Shown: piece by piece, positions 34,349-42,581 of the stretch | Numbering within the stretch: position 1 is the stretch's first letter | How the letters are laid out: the number at the start of each line of letters is the position of its first letter | From: Flavobacterium sp. K5-23 | Lineage (GTDB): Bacteria; Bacteroidota; Bacteroidia; Flavobacteriales; Flavobacteriaceae | Length of the DNA stretch: 64,000 nt | Direction: 5' to 3' | Assembly: GCF_023278045.1 (NCBI RefSeq) | Contig: NZ_CP056783.1 | Coordinates: 2,761,501-2,825,500, forward strand | The notes under the pieces: model-generated | The model's input: the letters and a program-made list of their open reading frames with translations, nothing else | What the model was told of the DNA's origin: nothing | Databases searched by the model: none | Program-made: the position numbers and the translations under genes

Positions 34349-37225
34349 ATGAGTCATCAATCCGAAGCGATATTAGAAAATAACTTAATCAAGCAATTAG
34401 TTGGCTTAGATTATATATCTGTAAAAATACAGGACGGTGATGCATTGGTTGCTAATCTACAAAGTCAACTCGAAGTTTTTAACGAAACCACTTTTACTCC
34501 CAAAGAGTTTGATGCCGTTTTGAACCATTTGGCCAAGGGAAATGTTTTCGACAAAGCCAAAACCCTAAGAGACCGTTTTCAATTGACCAAAGACGATAGC
34601 ACTTCGTTTTATGTTCGCTTTTTCAATACAGAAGACAACAGTAAGAATTTATTTCAGGTAACTAACCAAATCTCGCTTGAAGGAAGTTTTAAGAACCGTT
34701 ATGATGTGACACTTTTAGTCAATGGATTGCCATTAGTCCAAATAGAACTGAAACGTTCAGGAATCGAAATCAAAGAAGCCTTCAACCAAATCAATCGCTA
34801 TCAGAATCATTCGTTTTGGAGCAATCACGGTCTGTTTCAGTACGTGCAATTGTTTGTAATAAGCAATGGAGTGAATACTAAATATCTAGCTAACAACAAG
34901 CTACAGTCAGTAAAGCAAACCTTCTTTTGGGCTGATGCCAATAACAAAAACATTACCGAGCTAACCGAGTTCACAGCGGCTTTCTTGAACCCTGAGCATT
35001 TGGGTAAAATGATAGCGCATTATATCGTGATTAACGAAACCCATAAAGTGATGATGGTGTTGCGACCGTATCAATATTTTGCCACGGAAGCCATTATTCA
35101 TCAAGTTAATAACTCTAACGATAACGCTTACATCTGGCACACTACAGGTTCGGGTAAAACCTTAACCTCATTCAAGGCAAGCCAGATTTTGATGGAATTG
35201 CCAGAAGTTCACAAAGTCGTGTTTGTAGTCGATAGAAAAGACTTGGATTATCAAACTATGAACGAATTCAATGCGTTCAAGAAAGACAGTGTAGATGTAA
35301 CTGATAATACACAATCCTTAGTAAGGCAATTAACCGATAATACGAAGCTGGTCTTAACCACAATTCAAAAACTGAACAATGCCGTTTCGGAACGTTTTGC
35401 TGGTAAAATTGAATCTTTACGACATAAGAAAATCGTATTTATATTTGATGAATGCCACCGTTCACAATTTGGGGAAACCCACGACCGTATTACTAAGTTC
35501 TTTGAGAAAAGCCAACTATTCGGATTTACGGGAACACCCATATTTGCTGACAATGCTTCTAAAAATGAAATGGGAAAGCGCACCACCAAAGATTTATTTG
35601 GAAACTGCCTGCATAAATACGTCATTACCGATGCTATAAGAGATGAGAACGTATTGCGTTTTGGGATAGAGTATGTAGGGAAATACAAAAACAAGAGCAA
35701 AGCTTTTATCGACATTGAAGTAGAAGACATTGACAAAAAAGAAGTGTTGGACTCTGAAAAGCGAATTAATAAAATCGTTGACTATATCATTGCCTATCAC
35801 AATCAAAAAACTTTTAGTAGAGATTATTCGGCACTTTTGGCAGTAAGCAGTATTGATAACGTGATTCAGTATTACGACCTTTTTCAGCAGAAGAAAGAAG
35901 CTGGAGAACACGATTTGCGAATAGCTACTATTTTCACTTATGGTACTAATGAAGATTCAGACGAAGCAAAAGATTTTCTACCAGATAATTATGATGATAT
36001 TGGCATAGCTGCCGAACCGCAAACAATTTATAAATCCAAACACACCAGAGACAAACTCGAAAAGTACATAGGAGATTATAACACAATGTACGGTACTAGT
36101 TTTTCAACCAAAGACAGCCAACAGTTCGAGAATTACTTCAAAAATATAAGCCAACGTTTAAAAGACCGTGAAAAGGAACACTTCAATCACGAGAAAGAAC
36201 GTTTAGACATTGTTATCGTTGTAAATATGATGCTTACGGGCTTTGATGCCAAAAAAGTAAATACATTATACGTTGATAAAAACTTGAAGCAACACGGCTT
36301 AATTCAGGCGTTTTCAAGGACTAATAGAATACTAGGTGAGCAGAAGTCACAAGGGAACATTTTAGCGTTTAGAAACCTTAAAAAAGCCACTGACGAAGCG
36401 ATTACTTTGTTTTCGAATAAAGATGCCATAGAAGTGGTAACAATGCCTGATTATGAGCGAATAGCGGAGAAGTTTGACGAAGCATTGAAACTCTTAAGGG
36501 AAGTTGCTCCAACCTATCAAAGTGTCAATGATTTAGAAAGCGAACAAGACGAAGCACAATTTGTTCAAGCCTTCAGGAAATTGATGCGAGCGATGAATGT
36601 ATTGCAATCCTACACTGATTTTGATTGGGAGGATTTACTGATAGAAGAGCAGGAATTTGAAGACTATAAAAGCAAATACTTAGACTTGTACGAGAAGGTT
36701 AAACGAGATACTGAAAAGCAAAAGACTTCCATACTGGATGACATAGATTTTGAGTTAGAGTTAATCCATAGAGACCAAATAAACGTTGCTTACATCCTGA
36801 AATTAATAGCTCAATTGAAAGGAGTCAAAACTTCGGAAGCCAAAGCACAACGAAAAGCCATTATTGATTTATTAGGAGGTGATATCCAACTAAGAAGCAA
36901 GCGTGATTTAATCCAGAAATTCATTGATGAGAATATGCCGTTCATTAAAGATGGCGATAACATTGACGATGAGTTCGAAAAATTCTGGCAAGACCAAAAA
37001 GTACTCGCATTAGGCAAACTATGTGATGAAGAACACCTTGACAAAGCACAATTCAAAGCCTTAATTGACGCCTATATCTATAGTGGACGTGAGCCTATAA
37101 AAGACGAGGTCTTTCAGTGTTTAGACAATAGACCTAGTATTCTGCAAGCGAGAGTTATTGGAGACCGCATAATCGCAAAAATGAAGGAGTTTGTGGAAGT
37201 GTTTGTGAAGGGAATGATGGCTTAG
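34349..37225 (+). CDS. hsdR: type I restriction endonuclease, motor and nuclease subunit
   Basis: 958 residues. The N-terminal nuclease domain has D119 in NRYDVTLLV and E133-x-K135 in QIELKR (PD-(D/E)XK). The superfamily 2 motor follows: Walker A TTGSGKT at 265-271, DECH at about 367-370, FGFTGTPIF (motif III), and GFDAKKVNTLYVDK and QAFSRTNRI (motifs V and VI). The C-terminal helical region holds the HsdM interface. It translocates DNA and cuts unmethylated DNA far from the recognition site. Its position after two extra genes instead of directly after hsdS is unusual. Confidence 0.95.
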   Translation: MSHQSEAILENNLIKQLVGLDYISVKIQDGDALVANLQSQLEVFNETTFTPKEFDAVLNHLAKGNVFDKAKTLRDRFQLTKDDSTSFYVRFFNTEDNSKNLFQVTNQISLEGSFKNRYDVTLLVNGLPLVQIELKRSGIEIKEAFNQINRYQNHSFWSNHGLFQYVQLFVISNGVNTKYLANNKLQSVKQTFFWADANNKNITELTEFTAAFLNPEHLGKMIAHYIVINETHKVMMVLRPYQYFATEAIIHQVNNSNDNAYIWHTTGSGKTLTSFKASQILMELPEVHKVVFVVDRKDLDYQTMNEFNAFKKDSVDVTDNTQSLVRQLTDNTKLVLTTIQKLNNAVSERFAGKIESLRHKKIVFIFDECHRSQFGETHDRITKFFEKSQLFGFTGTPIFADNASKNEMGKRTTKDLFGNCLHKYVITDAIRDENVLRFGIEYVGKYKNKSKAFIDIEVEDIDKKEVLDSEKRINKIVDYIIAYHNQKTFSRDYSALLAVSSIDNVIQYYDLFQQKKEAGEHDLRIATIFTYGTNEDSDEAKDFLPDNYDDIGIAAEPQTIYKSKHTRDKLEKYIGDYNTMYGTSFSTKDSQQFENYFKNISQRLKDREKEHFNHEKERLDIVIVVNMMLTGFDAKKVNTLYVDKNLKQHGLIQAFSRTNRILGEQKSQGNILAFRNLKKATDEAITLFSNKDAIEVVTMPDYERIAEKFDEALKLLREVAPTYQSVNDLESEQDEAQFVQAFRKLMRAMNVLQSYTDFDWEDLLIEEQEFEDYKSKYLDLYEKVKRDTEKQKTSILDDIDFELELIHRDQINVAYILKLIAQLKGVKTSEAKAQRKAIIDLLGGDIQLRSKRDLIQKFIDENMPFIKDGDNIDDEFEKFWQDQKVLALGKLCDEEHLDKAQFKALIDAYIYSGREPIKDEVFQCLDNRPSILQARVIGDRIIAKMKEFVEVFVKGMMA

Positions 37226-37454
37226 GGAGATGGTTAGTGTTAAACTAAATAAGAATATAAACTTCATTGCAACAGGTTTTTAGAGAGGCATTGCTAGGGA
37301 AACATCTAAAATAAATAAAGTAAAGAGTTAATCTATTAAAGTTAACTTAAAAGTGAATAATAATTATTTCTTATCCAGAATAGTGAGACTCCTTAATAAT
37401 ATAAATCAAATTCAACAAGTACTATATATCATACTTTTATGGTGATAACTTTGA

Positions 37455-37485
37455 TTTGATGTTACTTTAAAAAGGTATAGTTTTG
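37455..37485 (+). promoter_or_regulatory. promoter of the toxin-antitoxin-chaperone operon
   Basis: TTTG at 37455-37458 and TAGTTTTG at 37478-37485 with exactly 19 bp between. The toxin ATG at 37514 follows 28 bp later. Confidence 0.7.
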
Positions 37486-37513
37486 TTAAATAATAAACTT
37501 ACAGGTTGATTTT

Positions 37514-38038
37514 ATGAAAATAGTTGTTACATTTGTACCAGATTTATATGCGTTTCATCTTCCAAATTTGGAATTCGATGAATTAGAACGTGTTTTGGAT
37601 GAATGGGAAGATCCTTTATTTTTGTTTGAATTTTTTTCTGATAATGAAGCTGACTTAAATGGGGAGTATACTATTGAAGAAGCTATTGAAAAAACAAGAA
37701 ATGAAGTAAAAAAATTCAGAAAAAGAATGTTGGATTTAGCAAGTGCAACACCAAGTAGACTTAATGAGTTTTTTCAAAATTTACACAATCAAGAATACAA
37801 ACAAACGATACTACCAAAACAAAAAGCGAGACAAAATTGGCTTCGATTGTATGCCTTAAAAATAATTGATGAAAATAAAACTTTCTATGTTATAACAGGT
37901 GGAATGATAAAACTCACTGGCTTAATGGAAGACAGGCCTCACGGAGCATACGAAAGGAACAAAATAAATCAATGCAGTGATTATTTAAAAGATTACGGTG
38001 TTTATGATACTGATTCTTTTATTGAAATTTTCTTTTAA
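37514..38038 (+). CDS. putative HigB/RelE-like toxin of a tripartite TA-chaperone module
   Basis: 174 residues, cytoplasmic. The C-terminal part (QNWLRLYALKIIDENKTFYVITGGMIKLTGLMED) has the beta-strand pattern of RelE/HigB-like or Gp49-like toxins. The N-terminal part is acidic and helical. It is the first gene of three tightly packed genes: 2 bp gap to an HTH antitoxin, which overlaps a SecB-like chaperone. I base the toxin call mainly on gene order and the weak fold pattern; such pairs are frequent in Bacteroidota. It could instead be another class of nuclease or an unrelated partner. Confidence 0.6.
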   Translation: MKIVVTFVPDLYAFHLPNLEFDELERVLDEWEDPLFLFEFFSDNEADLNGEYTIEEAIEKTRNEVKKFRKRMLDLASATPSRLNEFFQNLHNQEYKQTILPKQKARQNWLRLYALKIIDENKTFYVITGGMIKLTGLMEDRPHGAYERNKINQCSDYLKDYGVYDTDSFIEIFF

Positions 38039-38040
38039 TT

Positions 38041-38517
38041 ATGGAAAACAAAAACACAAAAAAATTTCTTGACTTAGTTTCTAATAAAGAATCCGGTTGG
38101 CTTGAAAAAGCCAAATGGCGTCAAGAAAACGAGGATTGGTTAGACATTTCTTTTAGTATAGCGGTAAAAATACTTTCTGCCCTGAAATCAAACAAAAAGG
38201 CTGATATTTTCCCTAGAAATCAAAAAGAATTATCGGAGGCTATGGAATGTTCTGCTCAATACATCAACAAACTATTGAAAGGAAAAGAGAATTTACAAAT
38301 TGAAACTATTTGTAAAATACAACGCATTTTAAAAATCAATTTAATTGAAGTCCCAAAAGTAGAAATCAAAAACACAATATTTTATGAGGTTTTTAATACT
38401 TTAACAAACAAGATAGAATTGAGTCATTGGTCTACCCAAAATTCACTTTCCTATCAGAATAATGAATTTGAAAAAGCAAATATTAATCAAGAACATTCTC
38501 AATTACAGGTTGCCTAA
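38041..38517 (+). CDS. HTH (Xre-type) antitoxin with a C-terminal extension
   Basis: 158 residues. The helix-turn-helix lies at about 58-100 (NQKELSEAMECSAQYINKLLKGKENLQ). After residue 110 there is a C-terminal tail (KNTIFYEVF onward) that is not needed for DNA binding. In TAC systems such a tail (chaperone addiction region) is bound by the SecB-like chaperone, and without it the antitoxin is degraded. The start is 2 bp after the toxin stop and the stop overlaps the chaperone start by one base. Confidence 0.72.
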   Translation: MENKNTKKFLDLVSNKESGWLEKAKWRQENEDWLDISFSIAVKILSALKSNKKADIFPRNQKELSEAMECSAQYINKLLKGKENLQIETICKIQRILKINLIEVPKVEIKNTIFYEVFNTLTNKIELSHWSTQNSLSYQNNEFEKANINQEHSQLQVA

Positions 38518-38975
38518 TGGAAAATAAAGATCAGATTAGTTTTGGATTACGTAAAATCACTACAGAACAATTTGCTGTCATTGAAAGAGCTTTTGACGAA
38601 AAGAATGACAACATTGAATTAGTTACAAATTTGCGTTTTGGTTTAAATATTGAAAAAAGAATAATAACTCCTCTTTTATCAATAAACTTTAGCCAAAACA
38701 AGAACCCTTTTCTTTTATTGGAAATAGGTTGTCATTTTGAAATCATAAAAGAACATTGGGATAATTTATATCATAAAGACAATAATGAGATTAAGCTACC
38801 AAAAGGTATCGCGTTACATCTTGTAATGTTAAGTATAGGCACATTAAGAGGTGTTTTACACGCTAAAACAGAGAACACCTTTTTTAATAGATTCTTAGTA
38901 CCTACTCTCAATGTAAATGATTTAGTCAAAGAAGACATTATCATAAATACTAATGATTTAATTATAAAGGAGTAA
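38517..38975 (+). CDS. SecB-like chaperone of a toxin-antitoxin-chaperone module
   Basis: 152 residues, about the length of SecB. It contains FGLRKITTEQFAVIE, a run of beta strands (NPFLLLEIGCHFEI) and the SIGTLRGVLHAKTENTFFN segment, which matches the TLR-RGVLHAKT-type signature of SecB-like proteins. In Mycobacterium tuberculosis the third gene of the TAC operon (Rv1957) is SecB-like and controls its antitoxin. Here the toxin-antitoxin-chaperone order is the same. General SecB activity for export is not implied. The gene ends 71 bp before the convergent hipT. Confidence 0.7.
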   Translation: MENKDQISFGLRKITTEQFAVIERAFDEKNDNIELVTNLRFGLNIEKRIITPLLSINFSQNKNPFLLLEIGCHFEIIKEHWDNLYHKDNNEIKLPKGIALHLVMLSIGTLRGVLHAKTENTFFNRFLVPTLNVNDLVKEDIIINTNDLIIKE

Positions 38976-39045
38976 AATAAACAGGTTCAATATAAAATAA
39001 AATTTAATTACGTTGCAACTATTTACTTCTTAGCAACATACTTAA

Positions 39046-39972
39046 CTACTTAAACACCTCTAGTCTAGCTTCCAGTAAATCAAAATATTTACCTTTCATA
39101 TCGTCTGACAGAAAAGAAATTTCAAGCAATTCCTTCCATTTTGGAGTTGCTTTTTTTATTTGTTGCAGAATATTAGCTATTGTTTTTTCATTGAGCTGCA
39201 GTCTTTCTTTAGCATAATAATCTACAAAATCAGCTGCTTTTAAATTACTTTTTTTTCCTTTTAATGTTAGTGCTATTTCTTCTTCAGGGTTTTTAATGGA
39301 TATGGTCGAATTTAAGAAATCGTATATAGGTGTGAGCGTTGTTTTACCGTTTTTAGTAATTAGCGAAAAGTTTTTCAAATGCATATCCTCATTTCCGGTT
39401 ACAAAGCAAAAAAGAATTCTTTTGAAAAAATCGGCTTTTTCAATAGCAGGAAAGGAACAATATTCATCAAGTACTGGAATCAATTTTTCCATTGTAAAAC
39501 GATATTTTGTGTCTCTTGTATTCCCAGTTAATTGAGCAAAATCTTCTGTTGCGAACTTACTTCCTTTACCGTAACGGTCAAAACGTTTTATGAAATAAGA
39601 CAAACTACCATCTTTGCCATATAGCATCCCGTGAAATGGAACTTCTAAACCAAACACTTTTGCCATTCGCATCGTTACATCTTCATTTTCCGGTAATTGT
39701 GGAAATAAATCATTTTGTGGTTTTATGATGTAGGTTCCAAATTGATCCACAATTTTAAATTCTTGATCCACTATTGAAATAGCAGCACTAAGCTTTGGCT
39801 GTACCCCCTGAATGGATAGCTTTTTAGCTCTATTTGCGGCTTCCTGACGAAGTTCAACTGCTGTATAGGGTAAATCATTTAAATAAGTCAGTTTTGGAGC
39901 TATCATTCGAAGTCCTTTTTCACTGTACTTATCCGTACCACACAAATCATACGTAATAGGACATCTATTCAT
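39046..39972 (-). CDS. hipT: HipT-like serine/threonine kinase toxin (HipA C-terminal type)
   Basis: 308 residues with the HipA-like kinase fold. The glycine/serine loop is S53-I-Q-G-V-Q-P-K60, where the serine is the probable autophosphorylation site. The ATP-lysine is near K84 (YIIKP), the catalytic motif is N194-E-D196-M-H-L-K-N201, and the metal-binding D218 lies in YDFLN. It lacks the N-terminal domain of classical HipA, which is carried by a separate gene just upstream. In E. coli HipBST the kinase phosphorylates tryptophanyl-tRNA synthetase; that target is inferred here, not shown. It overlaps hipS by 8 bp. Confidence 0.85.
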   Translation of the reverse strand: MNRCPITYDLCGTDKYSEKGLRMIAPKLTYLNDLPYTAVELRQEAANRAKKLSIQGVQPKLSAAISIVDQEFKIVDQFGTYIIKPQNDLFPQLPENEDVTMRMAKVFGLEVPFHGMLYGKDGSLSYFIKRFDRYGKGSKFATEDFAQLTGNTRDTKYRFTMEKLIPVLDEYCSFPAIEKADFFKRILFCFVTGNEDMHLKNFSLITKNGKTTLTPIYDFLNSTISIKNPEEEIALTLKGKKSNLKAADFVDYYAKERLQLNEKTIANILQQIKKATPKWKELLEISFLSDDMKGKYFDLLEARLEVFK

Positions 39973-40279
39973 CTTCCATCAATTTAACCGTTACTGCTCC
40001 TACTAAATCATTTCCCGTTGCTATCAGTTGAGAGAAATAATCTTTTTTATCAATTTTCACAATACGTAGCAATCCCTCTAGCATTACACCCTCAGGCAAT
40101 AGCCCTTCAAAAAAAGGAGGAAAGGATGTATAGCTATATTTATTGTGACTTGTAGGCATAGTCAATGAAACCGCTTCTCCGTCATAATTTTCATTATACT
40201 CAAAATGATAGTCGTTAGCAGCAATTTCCGTTAAAATTCCAGCTCTTTTTCCGTGTGCAAATACAATTGCTCTTCTCAT
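39965..40279 (-). CDS. hipS: HipS-like protein (separate HipA N-terminal subdomain)
   Basis: 104 residues matching the N-terminal couple_hipA domain only, with FPPFFEGLLPEG and TGNDLVGAVTV, both diagnostic. In the split HipBST system of E. coli O127 this small protein is the antitoxin that blocks HipT. The gene starts 2 bp after the hipB stop and overlaps hipT by 8 bp, so the three genes form one operon transcribed hipB, hipS, hipT. Confidence 0.85.
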   Translation of the reverse strand: MRRAIVFAHGKRAGILTEIAANDYHFEYNENYDGEAVSLTMPTSHNKYSYTSFPPFFEGLLPEGVMLEGLLRIVKIDKKDYFSQLIATGNDLVGAVTVKLMEDE

Positions 40280-40281
40280 AA

Positions 40282-40491
40282 TTATTTATTTAAAGGACTT
40301 TTGAATTCCACTTTAATATTTAGCACTCGGAGTACTGCAAAAAGATTGTTCAAACGAACTGTTTCTTTATTTTTTTCAATATCAAAAACAGTAGTCTTAC
40401 CTACTCCAGCTAAGTCGGCTAGTTCAAGTTGCGTCAATCCTGCTTTTTTTCGATGGTCTTTAATTAAAGCGCCTAAATCAAAATCGTCCAT
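40282..40491 (-). CDS. hipB: HipB-like Xre-family repressor
   Basis: 69 residues with the helix-turn-helix LTQLELADLAGVGKTTVFDIE. The acidic start (MDDFDLGALIKDHRKKAGLTQ) is typical of HipB. It should bind operators upstream and repress the operon together with the other components. Three similar palindromes lie just upstream, the first one ending 5 bp before the start codon. First gene of the hipBST unit. Confidence 0.85.
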   Translation of the reverse strand: MDDFDLGALIKDHRKKAGLTQLELADLAGVGKTTVFDIEKNKETVRLNNLFAVLRVLNIKVEFKSPLNK

Positions 40492-40495
40492 TATA

Positions 40496-40511
40496 TACTG
40501 TTTTAACGGTA
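40496..40511. promoter_or_regulatory. HipB operator candidate O1
   Basis: TACTGTTTTAACGGTA, a near-palindrome of TACYGTT-type half sites, located 5 bp upstream of the hipB start. Its centre is 71 bp from O2. Confidence 0.55.
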
Positions 40512-40563
40512 AAAATATACAATTTAATGATACGTACGGCTTAAATTATTGAAAACTTTATTA

Positions 40564-40585
40564 TTTTACTGTTATGGCAGTAAAA
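40564..40585. promoter_or_regulatory. HipB operator candidate O2
   Basis: TTTTACTG - TTATGG - CAGTAAAA, a perfect 8-bp inverted repeat around a 6-bp spacer. Centre 70 bp from O3. Confidence 0.65.
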
Positions 40586-40634
40586 TAATTGGTAAAAAGT
40601 AATATAGCATATATTTCAAAGAAAAAAAGGGATA

Positions 40635-40654
40635 TTTACCGTTAAGGCGGTAAA
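40635..40654. promoter_or_regulatory. HipB operator candidate O3
   Basis: TTTACCG - TTAAGG - CGGTAAA, a perfect 7-bp inverted repeat with the same spacer pattern as O2. Confidence 0.65.
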
Positions 40655-40725
40655 ATAAAACAAATAAATCTTACTGCTTATGAACTAGTTGAATAAAAGA
40701 ACCTTTAATGAACCATATAAAAATG

Positions 40726-40763
40726 TTTGCAATTTGAAAACTTTTTTATACATTTGACAAATG
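40726..40763 (+). promoter_or_regulatory. promoter and palindrome of the higBA operon, touching the start codon
   Basis: TTTG at 40726-40729 and TACATTTG at 40749-40756 with 19 bp between. The -7 element overlaps the palindrome CATTTG-A-CAAATG (40751-40763), which includes the ATG at 40761. The RNA start should fall at or a few bases around the ATG, so the message may be leaderless, and HigA bound here would block both transcription and initiation. Confidence 0.6.
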
Positions 40764-41072
40764 AATATCATAAGCCGAAATACAATAACTCATTATACCG
40801 AAAAATATCCAAAGGCAAAAAACCAGTTATTAACTTGGTATAATGAAATTCTTAAAAAAGATTTTGAGAATTTCAACGAGTTAAAAGAAGTTTATGGAAA
40901 CGCAAGTTTGGTCAACAACCAGCGAGTAGTTTTTAATATTAAAGGAAATGATTATAGATTAATTGCATCATTTAATTTTAGACGCAAAATTTGTTATACT
41001 ATTTGGTTTGGCACACATTCCGAGTACGATAAAATTGATGTTGAAACAATAGAATATAAAGACAATTTATAA
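40761..41072 (+). CDS. higB: HigB family toxin (mRNA interferase)
   Basis: 103 residues. It shows the HigB pattern: KNQLLTWYNEILKKDFENFNELKEVYGNA, then QRVVFNIKGNDYRLIASFNFRRKICYTIWFGTHSEYDKID, which contains the conserved H-x-x-Y-D-K. HigB toxins cleave mRNA on the ribosome. The antitoxin gene higA follows 19 bp later, the usual HigBA order. The start sits at the edge of its own promoter. Confidence 0.9.
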   Translation: MNIISRNTITHYTEKYPKAKNQLLTWYNEILKKDFENFNELKEVYGNASLVNNQRVVFNIKGNDYRLIASFNFRRKICYTIWFGTHSEYDKIDVETIEYKDNL

Positions 41073-41091
41073 CTTATAATAGATAGAAAAA

Positions 41092-41448
41092 ATGAACTTG
41101 AAAGTAATAAAAACAGAAGAAGAACATAAAAAAGCCGTTACACGAATTATAGAAATTTTTCATGCCGAACAAAATACGCCCGAAGATGACGAGCTTGGAG
41201 TATTAGCCGTTTTGATAAAAGATTATGAAGACAAGTACCATCCAATGCCTGAACTTGACGCACTAGAAGTAATCAAAATAAAAATGAAAGAAATGGGTAT
41301 GAAAAATAAAGATTTAGAACCTATCATAGGGAGCAAAGGACACGTTTCGGCAATATTGTCAGGCAAGCGTGAAATTACCTTAAAAATGGCTCAAAAGCTT
41401 AAAAACTATTTTGGTATTCCAGCCGAAGCATTTTTACATAATGCCTAA
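41092..41448 (+). CDS. higA: HigA-type antitoxin
   Basis: 118 residues. An N-terminal acidic helical part (TRIIEIFHAEQNTPEDDELGVLAVLIKDYEDKYHPMPELD) is followed by a helix-turn-helix (KMKEMGMKNKDLEPIIGSKGHVSAILSGKREITLKMAQKL). This larger HigA class neutralises the HigB toxin encoded just upstream and represses the operon. It ends near 41448, followed by a non-coding stretch and a terminator of the convergent oxygenase gene. Confidence 0.9.
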   Translation: MNLKVIKTEEEHKKAVTRIIEIFHAEQNTPEDDELGVLAVLIKDYEDKYHPMPELDALEVIKIKMKEMGMKNKDLEPIIGSKGHVSAILSGKREITLKMAQKLKNYFGIPAEAFLHNA

Positions 41449-41640
41449 AACATATTTATGGTAATTATGCCCTTTAAGAAAAAAACAAGCTTTTAGATTA
41501 CATATTGATTTTAATAGCAATAAATACTACTAATTAGACAATATCTATCCATCTTTCGTAAACCTCTACCCTTCTAACATCTATTAATAAAGAGAAATTA
41601 GATATTGTTTGAAAAATAAAGTAAACTAATATATTTATAT

Positions 41641-41679
41641 AAACTCCTCAAAAATTTAATGTAAATTTTTGAGGAGTTT
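41641..41679. terminator. bidirectional terminator between higA and the 2OG oxygenase gene
   Basis: AAACTCCTCAAAAATTTA (41641-41658) and TAAATTTTTGAGGAGTTT (41662-41679) form an 18-bp perfect stem around a 3-nt ATG loop, followed by TTTAATG. Confidence 0.8.
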
Positions 41680-41717
41680 TTTAATGTTTCTATTCTTTCA
41701 AAATGAATCAAGTTTTT

Positions 41718-42311
41718 TTAATCCGACTTTAACCAACCCGTAATACTCATTCTAGTGTTTTGGGTAACCAAAACTTCGTGTTCCAGCTCGTTACTTTTAA
41801 AGAAAACAGTTTTTCCGTGAGTGGGTGATATTTTCTGGTTGTTCCCTTCTAAATGGATTAAAAGTTCCCCACCATCGCTTTCCTGCCAATCTTTATTTAG
41901 GTAACTTATCATAGAGTACTTCCTGCCTGAATTGTTTTTAAACTGATCAAGATGCTTTAGATAAAAATCACCTTTTTCATACAAAGCATAATGAAACTCA
42001 TAACTTGTAATTCCGGCATAACAACTTCGATTCAAATAAAGAATAAACTCTTCTATAAGTTCAAAAAATTGAAGTTCGAATGGATTATTATTCTTTTTAT
42101 CTAGCCAATAAATGGAATCACTCCTAATTGCTGAGTCATAAGAAACAACTTCTGAGCTTCCTATTCCCGCTGCCATAAGCAAGCTCTTCTGCTGCAGATT
42201 GAGAATGTTTTGTTTTAAATTATTAGCCAATTCATCACTCAAAAAAAATTCTGACATACCTACTTTATTATCTATATAAGTAGTTATCAAAGCCTCAAAG
42301 CTATTTTCCAT
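41718..42311 (-). CDS. 2-oxoglutarate/Fe(II)-dependent oxygenase, prolyl 4-hydroxylase-like
   Basis: 197 residues from the ATG at 42311 (MENSFEALITTYI). An additional 28 open codons upstream would give a hydrophobic lead; they look less typical of the family. The iron ligands are H-x-D in YLKHLDQF and the distal His in SNELEHEVLV, followed by the 2-oxoglutarate-binding Arg in TRMSITGWL. It should hydroxylate a protein or small substrate in the cytoplasm; the substrate is unknown. The gene is isolated, ending at a strong terminator. Confidence 0.82.
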   Translation of the reverse strand: MENSFEALITTYIDNKVGMSEFFLSDELANNLKQNILNLQQKSLLMAAGIGSSEVVSYDSAIRSDSIYWLDKKNNNPFELQFFELIEEFILYLNRSCYAGITSYEFHYALYEKGDFYLKHLDQFKNNSGRKYSMISYLNKDWQESDGGELLIHLEGNNQKISPTHGKTVFFKSNELEHEVLVTQNTRMSITGWLKSD

Positions 42312-42581
42312 AAAAGTTTTATTGCCTGCAAAGACGAGCAACGACGCAAGGTAGACTAATAAAACCACACTTAGGTTTTTATCTTTCTGAGCCATTTATT
42401 TTGTGATTTAAATTACTCGTCAGATTTATACTTTCTGAAACTTCAGCCAGTTCGTATTACATAACAATACTTCATAAAAACGAAATATTACATTTTAATT
42501 TTTACCTCAAAAACTAAATTAACCTGTTAATTTTAAAATAATTACACCCTGAAAATTCGTGAAAAACACTAACTTTATTGT

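Noticed and set aside
38041..38517. Phage repressor rather than antitoxin
   Set aside because: The 2-bp gap to the toxin and overlap with a SecB-like gene fit a TA module; no phage genes around.
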